64,000 nt of DNA from Sansalvadorimonas sp965243775 (GTDB taxonomy: Bacteria > Pseudomonadota > Gammaproteobacteria > Pseudomonadales > Endozoicomonadaceae). Made by a program: the position numbers and the translations under genes. The stretch is taken from contig CBDEWF010000083.1 of assembly GCA_965243775.1 (NCBI GenBank), positions 89,290 through 153,289 of the forward strand. Reading direction: 5' to 3'. Below are positions 9,015 through 18,022 of this stretch, one piece after another; within the stretch, counting starts at the first letter, position 1; the number at the start of each line of letters is the position of its first letter. The notes under the pieces were generated by a model. The model saw nothing but the letters and a program-made list of their open reading frames with translations. It did not search any database and had not been told where the DNA came from.

Positions 9015-10151
9015 ATGCTGGCTTCATTTTGGTTTCAGCATACAGTCAGGGGTCAATTTCATTACTATCGGGTAATGAGACAGGTCATCCTGCTGTCGAT
9101 CTTCGGCCTGCAACTCCCTTACAAATCTTTTGCCATTACCGATATCGAACTGATCACTCCGGCTGCTCGCATACAACAGCGCATTGATACTCTGGAGCAG
9201 GCAGAGAGAAACCTGTACCAGGACAGAGAGTTTATCACCCGCTGGTATAGCCGCTTTTCCAGAGAGGTGCCTGCAATTTCCGAACAACTTTACCGGCAGC
9301 GCTTTCTAACCAACAACAGTAAGCTGGAACAGATCATCAACCAGACCAGTAAGGTTGATCTACTCTGCACCCAGTACCAGAAAGAGCTCGATAAGCATGT
9401 TCACCTGCACGAAAGGTACAAGCAGGCGTACCTGCATAATGGGTCGCCCATTCTTACCATGGGTTATTTCACAGCCGTTGGAATCGCTGTTTTTGGAGGC
9501 TGGCAGGCGCTGCCTTTTTACCCGATCACCATGGCAGTGTATATGGGGCTTGCAGCGGGCACTTATCATCTGGCTAAAGTTCTGCACGGACACCAGAGGG
9601 AGCAGCTCAGGCTGGCCATGCATGCAAGCAAAGTCTCTATGGAAGATACGGAAACCAGGGTTCTGGAACACTATCATCAGCGTGACTCTGCCAGAAAAAA
9701 TCTATACCGGGGCCGGCTGATCATCCTGCAAAATATTGGGCTGCAACTTGGGGCCGCACTGGAACCCCAGTCTGGTGTTTCAGACAGGCTTAACCGGCAC
9801 TACCTGACTAACTGCAAGCGTCCAGTCATGAACGATGTCTGCCTGGATATTGAGACACTTTTCACCGGACTCAAACCATCACTGGATAATCTCAGTGAAC
9901 AAGATATGTTGATCCTGACGCTGGCAGATAACCACGAAAAGGCTTCTTCTGAAAAACACTACCAGTTGGTGCGGGATGGCCAGATTTACTATATGGGGCT
10001 CCCGGTTATAGACAATCGGGGACAGGAAAGTCTTTACTATCTTCGTTTTCCAGACTCCGATACAGCCATCAGCTATCTGGACAGAGTGGCCCAGATCAGC
10101 CAATCAACGCTGTATGGCTTTATGAGTTTCTCTATTGGTAGTGCCACATAA
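9015..10151 (+). CDS. Hypothetical membrane protein with coiled-coil region, 378 aa
   Basis: Not recognised. The start at 9015 is set by a near-perfect AGGAGG six bases upstream. The N-terminus has a hydrophobic stretch (VILLSIFGLQLPYKSFA, about residues 22-40) that may be a signal peptide or anchor. Residues 50-130 are rich in Glu, Gln, Arg and Leu with heptad-like spacing, suggesting a coiled coil. A second, strongly hydrophobic Gly-rich pair lies near residues 140-185 (YFTAVGIAVFGGW, AVYMGLAAGTYHLA). The C-terminal half is mixed and soluble. The mid-protein Gly-rich hairpin between charged helices recalls the protein at 53010-53804, but I see no sequence identity. Confidence 0.6.
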   Translation: MLASFWFQHTVRGQFHYYRVMRQVILLSIFGLQLPYKSFAITDIELITPAARIQQRIDTLEQAERNLYQDREFITRWYSRFSREVPAISEQLYRQRFLTNNSKLEQIINQTSKVDLLCTQYQKELDKHVHLHERYKQAYLHNGSPILTMGYFTAVGIAVFGGWQALPFYPITMAVYMGLAAGTYHLAKVLHGHQREQLRLAMHASKVSMEDTETRVLEHYHQRDSARKNLYRGRLIILQNIGLQLGAALEPQSGVSDRLNRHYLTNCKRPVMNDVCLDIETLFTGLKPSLDNLSEQDMLILTLADNHEKASSEKHYQLVRDGQIYYMGLPVIDNRGQESLYYLRFPDSDTAISYLDRVAQISQSTLYGFMSFSIGSAT

Positions 10152-10249
10152 TGGTAGTGCCACATAAACAGGAAGAAATCACACCCTTAACTTCGTTAGA
10201 ATACTGCTCTCAAAAACTTTCAATAAAATAGAGCGAAGTACCGAAACAC

Positions 10250-11272
10250 ATGATCTCTTTTGCCAGTGATAACTATGCGACAGCCTGTCCGGAAGTGATG
10301 TCGGCATTAGTCGAAGCCAATCAGGGACACGCCCCTGCTTATGGCAATGACCCAATCACCAAAGAGGCAGAACAGCTGATCCAGCAGGCGCTGGATACTG
10401 AGGCTCCGGTCTATTTTGTGGGCACGGGTACTGCGGCCAATGTTCTGGCGCTGAAAGTGATGCTGAAGGATTTCGAAAGTGTTATCGCTCCCGATACCGC
10501 CCATATCGTAACCCATGAAACCGGCGCTGCTTACAATATCTGTGGCACCAAGATTCTTACCAGCCCGGAACAGCAGGGCAAGATCACTCCCCAAGCCATA
10601 CGACAGCTATATAACGGTGAAAGCATGTGGGGTATGCATGCCACCAGCCCAAAGGTGGTGAGCATAACCCAGCCCACCGAGTTCGGCACTGTGTACACCC
10701 TGGATGAACTGTCTGCGATCCGCGCCGTATGTGATGAGCTGAACCTGTACATTCATATGGACGGCTGCCGCCTTTACAACGCAGCTGCCGCACTGAACTG
10801 CTCACTGGCTGAACTGGCGGGATATGCCGATATTCTCTGTCTGGGCGGAACCAAGGCCGGGCTGATGTTTGGTGAAGCCATAGTGTTTATCAATCAGGAA
10901 CTGGGGGAGAACTTTGCCCACCGCCGCAAACTGGGTCTTCAGCTAATGTCAAAAATGCGTTTTGTTTCTGCCCAGTTCAAAGCCCTGTTCACTGACAATC
11001 TGGTTCTTCGCATGGCTGCCCATGCCAACGCCATGACCCAAAAGCTGTGGTTCGGACTAAAAGATAAGAAAGATGTGGAGGCTGCTTATCCGGTTGAAAG
11101 TAACCAGATGTTTATCACCCTGCCAGAAGAGGTGATTGCCCCACTGCAGGAAAAGTACCCTTTTTATACCTTTGACCCCGGCAAAAACCTGGTACGCCTG
11201 ATCACTTCTCACGACACCCGGGAAGAAGATGTAGAAAATTTCCTGAAGGATTTCGCCAGGCTAAGTCAGTAA
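10250..11272 (+). CDS. ltaE: Low-specificity L-threonine aldolase
   Basis: PLP enzyme of the beta-eliminating lyase group that cleaves L-threonine or L-allo-threonine to glycine and acetaldehyde. The 340-aa protein has the expected layout: a substrate segment near the N-terminus (FASDNYATACPEVM), the glycine-rich cofactor strand FVGTGTAANVLAL, the PLP ring-binding HMDGCRLYNAA and the Schiff-base lysine K202 in LGGTKAGLMFGE. It resembles the Pseudomonas-type enzyme more than the E. coli one. It is a single gene; no clear terminator follows. Confidence 0.9.
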   Translation: MISFASDNYATACPEVMSALVEANQGHAPAYGNDPITKEAEQLIQQALDTEAPVYFVGTGTAANVLALKVMLKDFESVIAPDTAHIVTHETGAAYNICGTKILTSPEQQGKITPQAIRQLYNGESMWGMHATSPKVVSITQPTEFGTVYTLDELSAIRAVCDELNLYIHMDGCRLYNAAAALNCSLAELAGYADILCLGGTKAGLMFGEAIVFINQELGENFAHRRKLGLQLMSKMRFVSAQFKALFTDNLVLRMAAHANAMTQKLWFGLKDKKDVEAAYPVESNQMFITLPEEVIAPLQEKYPFYTFDPGKNLVRLITSHDTREEDVENFLKDFARLSQ

Positions 11273-11469
11273 AACTGACAATCCTGTCAGGAGAAACAAA
11301 GTCTACACAGATGGTGATTCTTGATTTTATTCAACAAGTTACAGTTTTATAGTTCAGCAAGAGCCGTGATTTCTGAAAATAACACCAGACATTCGGGCTT
11401 GCATTAGAGAATTATTCTGGTGTAATTTACCAGACAACTGACAAATATCGTTCTAGGGTCGATTAGATA

Positions 11470-11523
11470 ATGTCACCAATATCAGCATACACCGTAATCA
11501 AGCACCACCATAATCCTGTCTAA
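11470..11523 (+). CDS. hisL: Histidine operon leader peptide, 17 aa
   Basis: ATG at 11470 opens a 17-codon frame, MSPISAYTVIKHHHNPV, with three consecutive His codons just before the end. It is followed directly by the pairing segments of a his attenuator. E. coli HisL has seven His codons and ends in HHPD, so the layout is equivalent but with fewer control codons. Ribosome stalling at the His run when charged tRNA-His is scarce would favour the antiterminator. It was identified from the His run, its position and the attenuator behind it; no ribosome binding site is obvious. Confidence 0.8.
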   Translation: MSPISAYTVIKHHHNPV

Positions 11524-11593
11524 TCTTTCAGGATGCGTATGCTGCTGGAAGATAAAAAAAGTCTTCCAGGCGCCCTAAGACAACATCAAGCAA

Positions 11594-11631
11594 GCCCCCG
11601 GAAGACAGAGTTTTCCGGGGGCTTTGTTTTT
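11594..11631 (+). terminator. his attenuator terminator
   Basis: A 10-bp stem (GCCCCCGGAA and complement) with a 9-base loop, followed by TTTGTTTTT. It lies about 165 bases upstream of hisG, so it is a conditional leader terminator, not the end of an upstream gene. Confidence 0.92.
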
Positions 11632-11699
11632 CTCCCAAGAAGAATAAAGCCAGCCAGCTCCCGGTTTTGACAATAAGTTTCGACAATTAATCAAAAAAA

Positions 11700-11772
11700 C
11701 AGCCATGAGCGGGAAATGACAGCCATGAGCGGGAAATGACAGCCATGAGCGGGAAATGACAGCCATGAGCGG
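11700..11772 (+). repeat. 20-bp tandem repeat, three full units plus a partial one
   Basis: The unit CAGCCATGAGCGGGAAATGA occurs three times without a mismatch from 11700 and a fourth time truncated and altered (CAGCCATGAGCGGAAAAGG). It lies between the attenuator and the hisG ribosome binding site, so it is part of the hisG 5' untranslated region. Each unit contains a minimal ATG-AGC-GGG-AAA-TGA frame. Single copies occur at 17117 and 38419, and degenerate ones at 4710. Confidence 0.92.
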
Positions 11773-11797
11773 AAAAGGATAAACAGAGGAGAACATT

Positions 11798-12694
11798 ATG
11801 GATACCAACCGACTGCGCATAGCCGTACAAAAGAAGGGACGCCTGAGCCAGGAGTCCCAGAGTCTTCTGAAACAGTGTGGTGTAAAGATCAACTGGAGAG
11901 AGCAGAACCTGATTGCCCACTCGGAAAATATGCCAATCGATCTACTTCGGGTGCGTGATGATGATATCCCGGGATTGGTCATGGATGGCGTGGTTGATCT
12001 TGGTATTGTCGGTGAAAATGTTCTTGAGGAAGAGTGCCTGACCCGCCGGCAGGCTGATGAATCATCTGAATATCGGGTACTCAAACGTCTGGGCTTCGGC
12101 GGATGCCGTCTCTCTATTGCCATCCCGGAAGAGCTGGATTATCGGGGAGTCGCCAGCCTGGATGGCAAACGTATTGCCACCTCTTACCCGGCTCTGCTGA
12201 AACGCTACCTGGATGAGCAGGGAGTCGCTTTCAAGCCCTGTATGCTTAACGGCTCTGTTGAAGTGGCTCCCCGTGCCGGGCTGGCCGATGCCATTTGTGA
12301 CCTGGTCTCCACTGGCGCAACTCTGGAAGCTAACGGTCTAAAAGAGGTTGATGTTATCTATCGCTCCAAAGCTACCCTGATTCAACGAACTGAGCAGTTG
12401 CCAGAGCAAAAGCAGGCCCTGGTAGACAAACTGCTCAAGCGGGTCGACGGTGTTATTCAGGCCAATGAGAGCAAGTACATTATGCTCCACGCCCCTGCCC
12501 AGCAGCTTGAAGCTATTACAGCCCTGCTGCCGGGAGCGGAAAACCCGACTGTACTGCCCCTTGGCAGTGACCAGAGCCGGGTTGCAGTCCACGTAGTCAG
12601 CAAAGAGACCCTGTTCTGGGAAACCATGGAGCAACTAAAAGTTCTGGGTGCCAGCTCCATTCTCGTCCTTCCCATTGAGAAGATGCTGGAGTAA
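11798..12694 (+). CDS. hisG: ATP phosphoribosyltransferase, long form
   Basis: First and committed step of histidine synthesis: ATP plus PRPP to phosphoribosyl-ATP, feedback-inhibited by histidine. At 298 aa it is the long HisG with its own C-terminal ACT-like regulatory domain (about residues 225-298), so no HisZ partner is expected. The catalytic domain starts with RLRIAVQKKGRLSQES and contains DGVVDLGIVGENVL and the PRPP-binding loop DLVSTGATLEANGL. AGGAG precedes the ATG. First structural gene behind the attenuator; hisD follows after two bases. Confidence 0.97.
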   Translation: MDTNRLRIAVQKKGRLSQESQSLLKQCGVKINWREQNLIAHSENMPIDLLRVRDDDIPGLVMDGVVDLGIVGENVLEEECLTRRQADESSEYRVLKRLGFGGCRLSIAIPEELDYRGVASLDGKRIATSYPALLKRYLDEQGVAFKPCMLNGSVEVAPRAGLADAICDLVSTGATLEANGLKEVDVIYRSKATLIQRTEQLPEQKQALVDKLLKRVDGVIQANESKYIMLHAPAQQLEAITALLPGAENPTVLPLGSDQSRVAVHVVSKETLFWETMEQLKVLGASSILVLPIEKMLE

Positions 12695-12696
12695 CC

Positions 12697-13989
12697 ATGA
12701 ACATTCTTGACTGGAACAATCTGACTGAAGATCAGCAAAAACGGGCTTTGACCAGACCAGCCGTTGCAGATGGCTCAGCTATCCAGCAGACAGTAACGTC
12801 TGTTATCGAAGCTGTAAAAAACATTGGCGATCAGGCACTGCGAGAATTCAGCGCTCAATACGATCAAGTTAAGCTGACAACTATCGCTATTGAGGACCAG
12901 GCCGTTGAAGCAGCCAGCCAGCGCCTTGACCAGGCCTTCAAAGATGCCCTGAAAAATGCTGTCGACAATATTGAGTCTTTTCATCGGGCACAGATTCCCC
13001 AACCGGTTCGTGTGGAAACTCAACCCGGTGTTATCTGCGAACAGTTCAGTATTGGTCTGGACTCGATAGGGCTTTATATTCCCGGAGGGAGTGCCCCCCT
13101 GCCATCAACAGTGTTGATGCTGGCTATCCCCGCCAGAATTGCCGGCTGCAGTAAAGTTGTACTCTGCTCCCCTCCCCCCATTGCTGACGAGATTCTCTAT
13201 GCTGCCCATTATTGCGGCATTAGAGAGATCTATCAGGTTGGTGGAGCCCAAGCCGTAGCCGCCATGGCTTATGGTACCGAAACAGTCTGCAAGGTGGATA
13301 AGATCTTTGGCCCTGGCAACGCTTATGTGACGGCTGCAAAACAACTGGTCAGCCAGGATATTAATGGCGCAGCTATTGATATGCCAGCCGGCCCATCGGA
13401 AATTCTGGTCATTGCCGACCAGAATGCCAACCCAGCATTTGTGGCATCCGATCTCCTGTCCCAGGCTGAACATGGCCCAGACTCCCAGACGATACTGGCA
13501 ACACCATCACAAGAACTGGCAGAAGCGGTGGCCAGGGAAGTGGATTATCAGATCAAACTTCTTCCCCGGGGGGAGATCGCTTCAATTGCCCTCACCCATT
13601 CGCGGCTGATTGTCACGACGACACTTGACCAGGCTATCGAGGTATCCAACAACTATGGACCGGAACACCTGATTGTTCAGACCGATAATGCCCGGGAGTT
13701 ACTACCCCGGTTAAAGCATGCCGGTTCCATCTTCCTTGGGGCCTGGACCCCGGAATCTGCTGGAGATTATGCTTCAGGCACTAATCATGTTCTGCCAACC
13801 TATGGTTATACCCGCACATACTCCAGTCTGGGGCTGGCTGACTTTATGAAACGCTTTACCGTGCAGGAGATCACCAGGGAGGGCCTGCAGGAACTGGGAC
13901 CAGTGATCACTACTCTGGCCGATGCTGAACAGCTGACCGCCCATGGCAATGCCGTACGCCTGCGATTGGCAAAACTGGAGGGTTGTTGA
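12697..13989 (+). CDS. hisD: Histidinol dehydrogenase
   Basis: Zinc enzyme that oxidises L-histidinol to L-histidine in two NAD-dependent steps, the end of the pathway. The 430-aa protein matches the family length (E. coli 434). Diagnostic segments are visible: GLYIPGGSAPLPSTVLML, the signature around KIFGPGNAYVTAAKQLV, AGPSEILVIAD, SQAEHGPDSQ with the catalytic/zinc residues, and GPEHLIVQT. It lies two bases after hisG and overlaps the hisC start, so translation is coupled through the operon. Confidence 0.97.
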   Translation: MNILDWNNLTEDQQKRALTRPAVADGSAIQQTVTSVIEAVKNIGDQALREFSAQYDQVKLTTIAIEDQAVEAASQRLDQAFKDALKNAVDNIESFHRAQIPQPVRVETQPGVICEQFSIGLDSIGLYIPGGSAPLPSTVLMLAIPARIAGCSKVVLCSPPPIADEILYAAHYCGIREIYQVGGAQAVAAMAYGTETVCKVDKIFGPGNAYVTAAKQLVSQDINGAAIDMPAGPSEILVIADQNANPAFVASDLLSQAEHGPDSQTILATPSQELAEAVAREVDYQIKLLPRGEIASIALTHSRLIVTTTLDQAIEVSNNYGPEHLIVQTDNARELLPRLKHAGSIFLGAWTPESAGDYASGTNHVLPTYGYTRTYSSLGLADFMKRFTVQEITREGLQELGPVITTLADAEQLTAHGNAVRLRLAKLEGC

Positions 13990-15056
13990 TGTCCTGGATA
14001 GAGCAGTTGGCTCCCGAGCATGTCCAGCAACTGACACCCTATCAGTCTGCCCGCCGTATAGGCGGCAGCGGTAATGTATGGATTAATGCCAATGAAGCAC
14101 CCTCAGCACCGCTGTTTCTTGGAGAAGAGAGCAGGGCAAATCGTTACCCGGAACCACAGCCTGCAAAAGTTGTTCAGCAGTACGCTGAATATAGCAGGGT
14201 TGGTTCTGAGCAGATCACAGTCTGCCGCGGTGCTGATGAAGGCATTGAGCTGCTGATACGTACCTTCTGTTCACCAGGTGATGGGGTTTTGATCTGTCCA
14301 CCAACCTATGGCATGTACAGTATTTCTGCCAGAACCTGTGGCGTCACAGTCAAACATGTTCCTTTAAGTCCGCAGTGGCAGCTTGATGTTGAAACCCTGT
14401 GTTCCAGTCTGGCTGGCATCAAGCTGGTGTTTATCTGTTCTCCCAATAACCCTACTGGAAATTTGATTGACCGGCATGATATTGAAACTGTGATTCGCGC
14501 CTGCAGCAGCCAGGCTCTGGTGGTTATTGATGAGGCTTATATTGAGTTCTGCCCCGAAGCCAGTTGTGTCAATCTACTGGATAAGTACGACAATGTGGTG
14601 ATCCTGCGAACCCTTTCCAAAGCTTTTGCACTGGCAGGCATCCGTTGCGGGTTCACTCTTGCCAGCCGGCATATCACCAATATGCTACAGAAGGTTATTG
14701 CACCTTATCCACTGGCTCTGCCCATCGCCGAAATTGCTGAGCAGGCCCTGTCTGCAGAAGGCGTTGCCGAGATGAAAGGCAGAGTGATTGAGTTAAACCA
14801 GCGTCGGAATCAATTTCTTGCCGAGCTGGAACGTATCCCCGGCGTACAACCTTTTCCGGGGGCGGGAAATTATATTCTCGCCCATATCCGTGAAAGTAGC
14901 TCTCTTTTCCAAAAGTTATGGGATGAGGGGGTTATAGTCCGTGATCAGACAGCACAATTAGGCCTGAATAACTGCCTGCGTTTCTCGATAGGAAGTGAGC
15001 AGGAGATGCGGTCTGCACTGGCATTATTGCGGCAAAACTGCTCGGCTGCCATATAG
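13989..15056 (+). CDS. hisC: Histidinol-phosphate aminotransferase
   Basis: PLP enzyme converting imidazole-acetol phosphate plus glutamate to histidinol phosphate. The ATG at 13989 overlaps the hisD stop (TGATG), the normal enteric arrangement; an in-frame TTG slightly upstream is less likely. The 355-aa length equals E. coli HisC. Motifs: SPNNPTGNL, VIDEAYIEF and the Schiff-base lysine K211 in LRTLSKAFALAG. The gene is followed not by hisB but by an unrelated exported protein, so the operon is split here and hisBHAFI must lie elsewhere. Confidence 0.97.
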   Translation: MSWIEQLAPEHVQQLTPYQSARRIGGSGNVWINANEAPSAPLFLGEESRANRYPEPQPAKVVQQYAEYSRVGSEQITVCRGADEGIELLIRTFCSPGDGVLICPPTYGMYSISARTCGVTVKHVPLSPQWQLDVETLCSSLAGIKLVFICSPNNPTGNLIDRHDIETVIRACSSQALVVIDEAYIEFCPEASCVNLLDKYDNVVILRTLSKAFALAGIRCGFTLASRHITNMLQKVIAPYPLALPIAEIAEQALSAEGVAEMKGRVIELNQRRNQFLAELERIPGVQPFPGAGNYILAHIRESSSLFQKLWDEGVIVRDQTAQLGLNNCLRFSIGSEQEMRSALALLRQNCSAAI

Positions 15057-15188
15057 CAATAGATAACCGCTCAGATCCGAAGCTGGATTATTACATTGTA
15101 AAAACCTTATAGATATCTATTATTTTCCCAGAAATTTTGCAAGACACTGACTGTTAAAGAAGCGACCACGCTAAAAAGGGTGTATCGC

Positions 15189-17099
15189 ATGTGTAAACCA
15201 TGGTTAAAGTACTCGCTAGCCATACTGCTGTTGTTTTTTTACGCTCAATCCCATGCGGTTTTGACGGATCAAGAAATAGATACATGCCGTAAAAAACCAT
15301 ATGTTTTTTTGATGGAATGGTTTAAAAAAATGGAACCATTGAATCAATTGGCAAGGCCATCACATACCGGTTTAGCCATTCAAAAAATAGAATTACATAT
15401 TCCCATATATGTTCAAGGTGAGCTAATACCTTTTGGGAAACCTGTTGTTAGAGTAGAAATCGTATCTGTCTTCGATTCAAACATATCGAGAACGGGTGAT
15501 ATCGATGAAAACTTTCTGGACTTGGCGGTGATAGTACATCACGCTGATAACACCTACCAACTGGCTTCACCGAAAATCGTTAATTCACCTGGAAATTCGT
15601 CGCGTGAAAAAAAACTTGATATACACAATCTGGCTATTGTTATAAGTACAGTACTTGTCGCCAGTGTTGAACCACCGTACTCTTGCACCACGATTAATGA
15701 AAGAATATCGAAATTGGGTTTATCAAACAATTCTATGTACTTACTGTTTAAAAGTGGAGCTTTTGGTCGCGTATATAGAAGCAAAAGAGGATGCGAGCTT
15801 GGGGGGGAATTTAATAGCGCTTTTTTTATCACCGAATCTTTTTCTCCAATATTTTATCCGGATGGCAAAAATTTTCTCGACGAAGAATTTGAAGAAGCAC
15901 AGAAAAATTTTAGTAAATCTATCCGGACATTTGTTAATAGCACGATAATTGAAAAAATTAAAAATAATACGGATCTAAAGAAAAAATCTTCAAATGGCAT
16001 CACTCTAATATTTCTTGGTTGTGGTACAGGGAGAGAGGTTTTTATTGGAGGAAAAGAAATTTTAAAAGGATTAAATGTGCCAGTTTTCAGCCATGGAATA
16101 GATATTGACTCTGTTTTAATTGAAGAGGGCAGGAAAAGATTTAGTGATTATTTAACTGAACACTGCACACTCTCTACAGGAGACGCCCTTGATGCTAACA
16201 GCATAATCCGGCAACGCGTTGAAAAAAGCAATCCAGATGGTTTAGTAGTCGTCATAGCTATTGGGTTGCTGGCTGACGAGGCCATCCCCAAAACATATCA
16301 GACACATAGAATTCTGCAGGAGATCGCTCAAAATAAAACGGTCGATATGATATGTGAGGCCCACCTCGGCGTCCATCACTATACAGGCGAAACAGCTAGA
16401 GCTGCCGGATGGGATGTAGAAAAGCATTCTGTTGTAGCCAGCGACCTATCTCAAACTTATCAAGCTCTGTTTCCGAGTCCAGCAGACGTCCACAGAGTAT
16501 TAACCGACATGCTTAACGTACTCACCCCTCTGTCCCTGGAAACGCAGGCAGAAGAGATCGCACAAAAGCATTGTAGTAACGTGCTTGACCTCTCATTATC
16601 AAGTCACCCTGTGGGTCTATTTCAACACATTGTAAAGCAGCATTCTGGTTTAAAATTTCGCACTGTTGATATTAGTTGGGGGTACCTGGAGGACGACGAA
16701 ACCAGAATGGATGAATTCATACGCTTAATGCAGGAATACAATGTACACTCCGTTGCAGTTTCTGGTTATGAACCCTGGCTTTCAAAGTTTCAATCAAAAA
16801 CAATGCTTACGCCATTAAACATAATAAAACGAATAGACAGTAGGGGAGAATTTGAACTTCCAGCAATGCCACTTCATTTGGCTAGACAGATATGGAGTGA
16901 TTATGAAGTATATGAAGAAGCCAGCAGTGCAAGCAGCAAGATTCACCATGACAACGCCACAGGGTTGTCAAAAGCTAAGATTCAATTAGGCAACAGTGAA
17001 AAAACCGCAGTAGTTGCAGACGATGAGGGTTTGAGCTTGCCACTGCAGCAGCTTGGTCTTGATCCATGCCCTGTGAAACCATCAGGCGAAAAGAAATGA
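15189..17099 (+). CDS. Exported hypothetical protein with methyltransferase-like motif, 636 aa
   Basis: Not recognised as a family. The ATG at 15189 (MCKPWLKYSLAILLLFFYAQ) follows AAGGG at suitable spacing and opens a classical signal peptide with a likely cut after SHA (about residue 23). Motif I of class I methyltransferases appears at residues 276-283 (LGCGTGRE), followed by GIDIDSVLIEEGRKRF and STGDALD, as in SAM-binding folds. This is unusual in a protein predicted to leave the cytoplasm. The C-terminal third has no recognised domain. The gene is AT-rich compared with hisGDC upstream and rsmJ downstream, suggesting transfer. A host-directed role is possible but only inferred. Confidence 0.6.
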   Translation: MCKPWLKYSLAILLLFFYAQSHAVLTDQEIDTCRKKPYVFLMEWFKKMEPLNQLARPSHTGLAIQKIELHIPIYVQGELIPFGKPVVRVEIVSVFDSNISRTGDIDENFLDLAVIVHHADNTYQLASPKIVNSPGNSSREKKLDIHNLAIVISTVLVASVEPPYSCTTINERISKLGLSNNSMYLLFKSGAFGRVYRSKRGCELGGEFNSAFFITESFSPIFYPDGKNFLDEEFEEAQKNFSKSIRTFVNSTIIEKIKNNTDLKKKSSNGITLIFLGCGTGREVFIGGKEILKGLNVPVFSHGIDIDSVLIEEGRKRFSDYLTEHCTLSTGDALDANSIIRQRVEKSNPDGLVVVIAIGLLADEAIPKTYQTHRILQEIAQNKTVDMICEAHLGVHHYTGETARAAGWDVEKHSVVASDLSQTYQALFPSPADVHRVLTDMLNVLTPLSLETQAEEIAQKHCSNVLDLSLSSHPVGLFQHIVKQHSGLKFRTVDISWGYLEDDETRMDEFIRLMQEYNVHSVAVSGYEPWLSKFQSKTMLTPLNIIKRIDSRGEFELPAMPLHLARQIWSDYEVYEEASSASSKIHHDNATGLSKAKIQLGNSEKTAVVADDEGLSLPLQQLGLDPCPVKPSGEKK

Positions 17100-17116
17100 T
17101 TTATTAAACCCTCAAA

Positions 17117-17130
17117 CAGCCATGAGCGGG
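17117..17130. repeat. Single copy of the CAGCCATGAGCGGG repeat
   Basis: Exact match to the first 14 bases of the tandem unit upstream of hisG. It begins 17 bases after the stop of the exported 636-aa protein gene. Confidence 0.7.
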
Positions 17131-17206
17131 CTTATACCACAATGAAAAATGATAATGCCGAGAGCACTTCTATGGTGAAGATTATGGCATGGTAAAGATT
17201 AACTGG

Positions 17207-18022
17207 TTAGAACCGCTTCAGGGGATAGATATCGAACCGCCCTGACTTACCTTCAAGACGATAGCCAGGTTTCTGGTTATCCAGATCCGGGGCTTTTTTC
17301 GGACGCTTAACGACAACCCTGTGCCGGGCCAGCTCCAGAGCAGGATTTAATAACTTATCCGCATCCCTATCTGGACCAAGAAGAGTCTGGAACAGCTTCA
17401 TCTCTTTCTTCACTGCTGCAGATTTATCCCGATGGGGAAACATGGGGTCAAGGTAAACGACATCAAATTCCTGACCATTGGTCAGAAAACTCTCCATCTG
17501 CTCATGAGCATTACCGGATACCAGCTTCATACGGCTAACTATGGTTCCTGCCTCGGGGTCATCCATAGCCCTGGCAAGCCCATCGGCCAGAAGAGCTCGT
17601 ACAACAGAGGAACGTTCTACCATGGTCACCTGGCATCCCATAGTAGCCAGAACAAAAGCATCACGACCAAGACCCGCAGTGGCATCAAGAACAGATAGCT
17701 GCCGGCTGGCGTCTGCTACCCCCACGGCCTTGATAATGGACTGACTTTTTCCACCACCATATTTACGGCGATGGCCAACAGCTCCACCAATAAAATCGAC
17801 CACAACAGGCCCGGGGGCACCTTTGCCAGTCTGTTGCAGGCCCAGCCCCTGGGGGCTGTACCAGAGAACCAGCTTCTGCTCACGGATAGCTTTCGGGCTT
17901 TCTGCCTGCAGCAGAGGCAGTCCTTTTATATCAGCTAACTGAGTATCAACTAAATCAGCCAGCCGATCGCTGTCAGTGTCAGGAGTTACCAGGATGGATA
18001 AAAGTTCAGAAGTTACAACCAC
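17207..18022 (-). CDS. rsmJ: 16S rRNA (guanine(1516)-N(2))-methyltransferase
   Basis: Methylates N2 of G1516 in 16S rRNA with SAM. The 271-aa protein shows the family features: VVDFIGGAVGHRRKYGGGK ahead of the SAM-binding strand SVLDATAGLGRDAFVLA, the acidic strand VTMVERSSVV, and the catalytic-loop segment VVYLDPMFPHR, followed by VVVKRPKKAPDL. The start overlaps the end of uppP by 10 bases, so it is the last gene of the minus-strand run tsaB-uppP-rsmJ. E. coli RsmJ is 250 aa. Confidence 0.94.
   Translation of the reverse strand: MVVTSELLSILVTPDTDSDRLADLVDTQLADIKGLPLLQAESPKAIREQKLVLWYSPQGLGLQQTGKGAPGPVVVDFIGGAVGHRRKYGGGKSQSIIKAVGVADASRQLSVLDATAGLGRDAFVLATMGCQVTMVERSSVVRALLADGLARAMDDPEAGTIVSRMKLVSGNAHEQMESFLTNGQEFDVVYLDPMFPHRDKSAAVKKEMKLFQTLLGPDRDADKLLNPALELARHRVVVKRPKKAPDLDNQKPGYRLEGKSGRFDIYPLKRF

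Larger units (their letters stand above)
11470..11631 (+). promoter_or_regulatory. Histidine operon leader/attenuator
   Basis: Behind the leader peptide, the segment TCTTTCAGG is followed by a hairpin (CTGGAAGA / TCTTCCAG, 11545-11569) and then a terminator whose stem is GCCCCCGGAA with its complement. The same three elements in the same order form the E. coli and Salmonella his leader; the match is strong to the eye, including the terminator stem. High charged tRNA-His should give termination before hisG; stalling at the His codons should give read-through. Confidence 0.9.
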
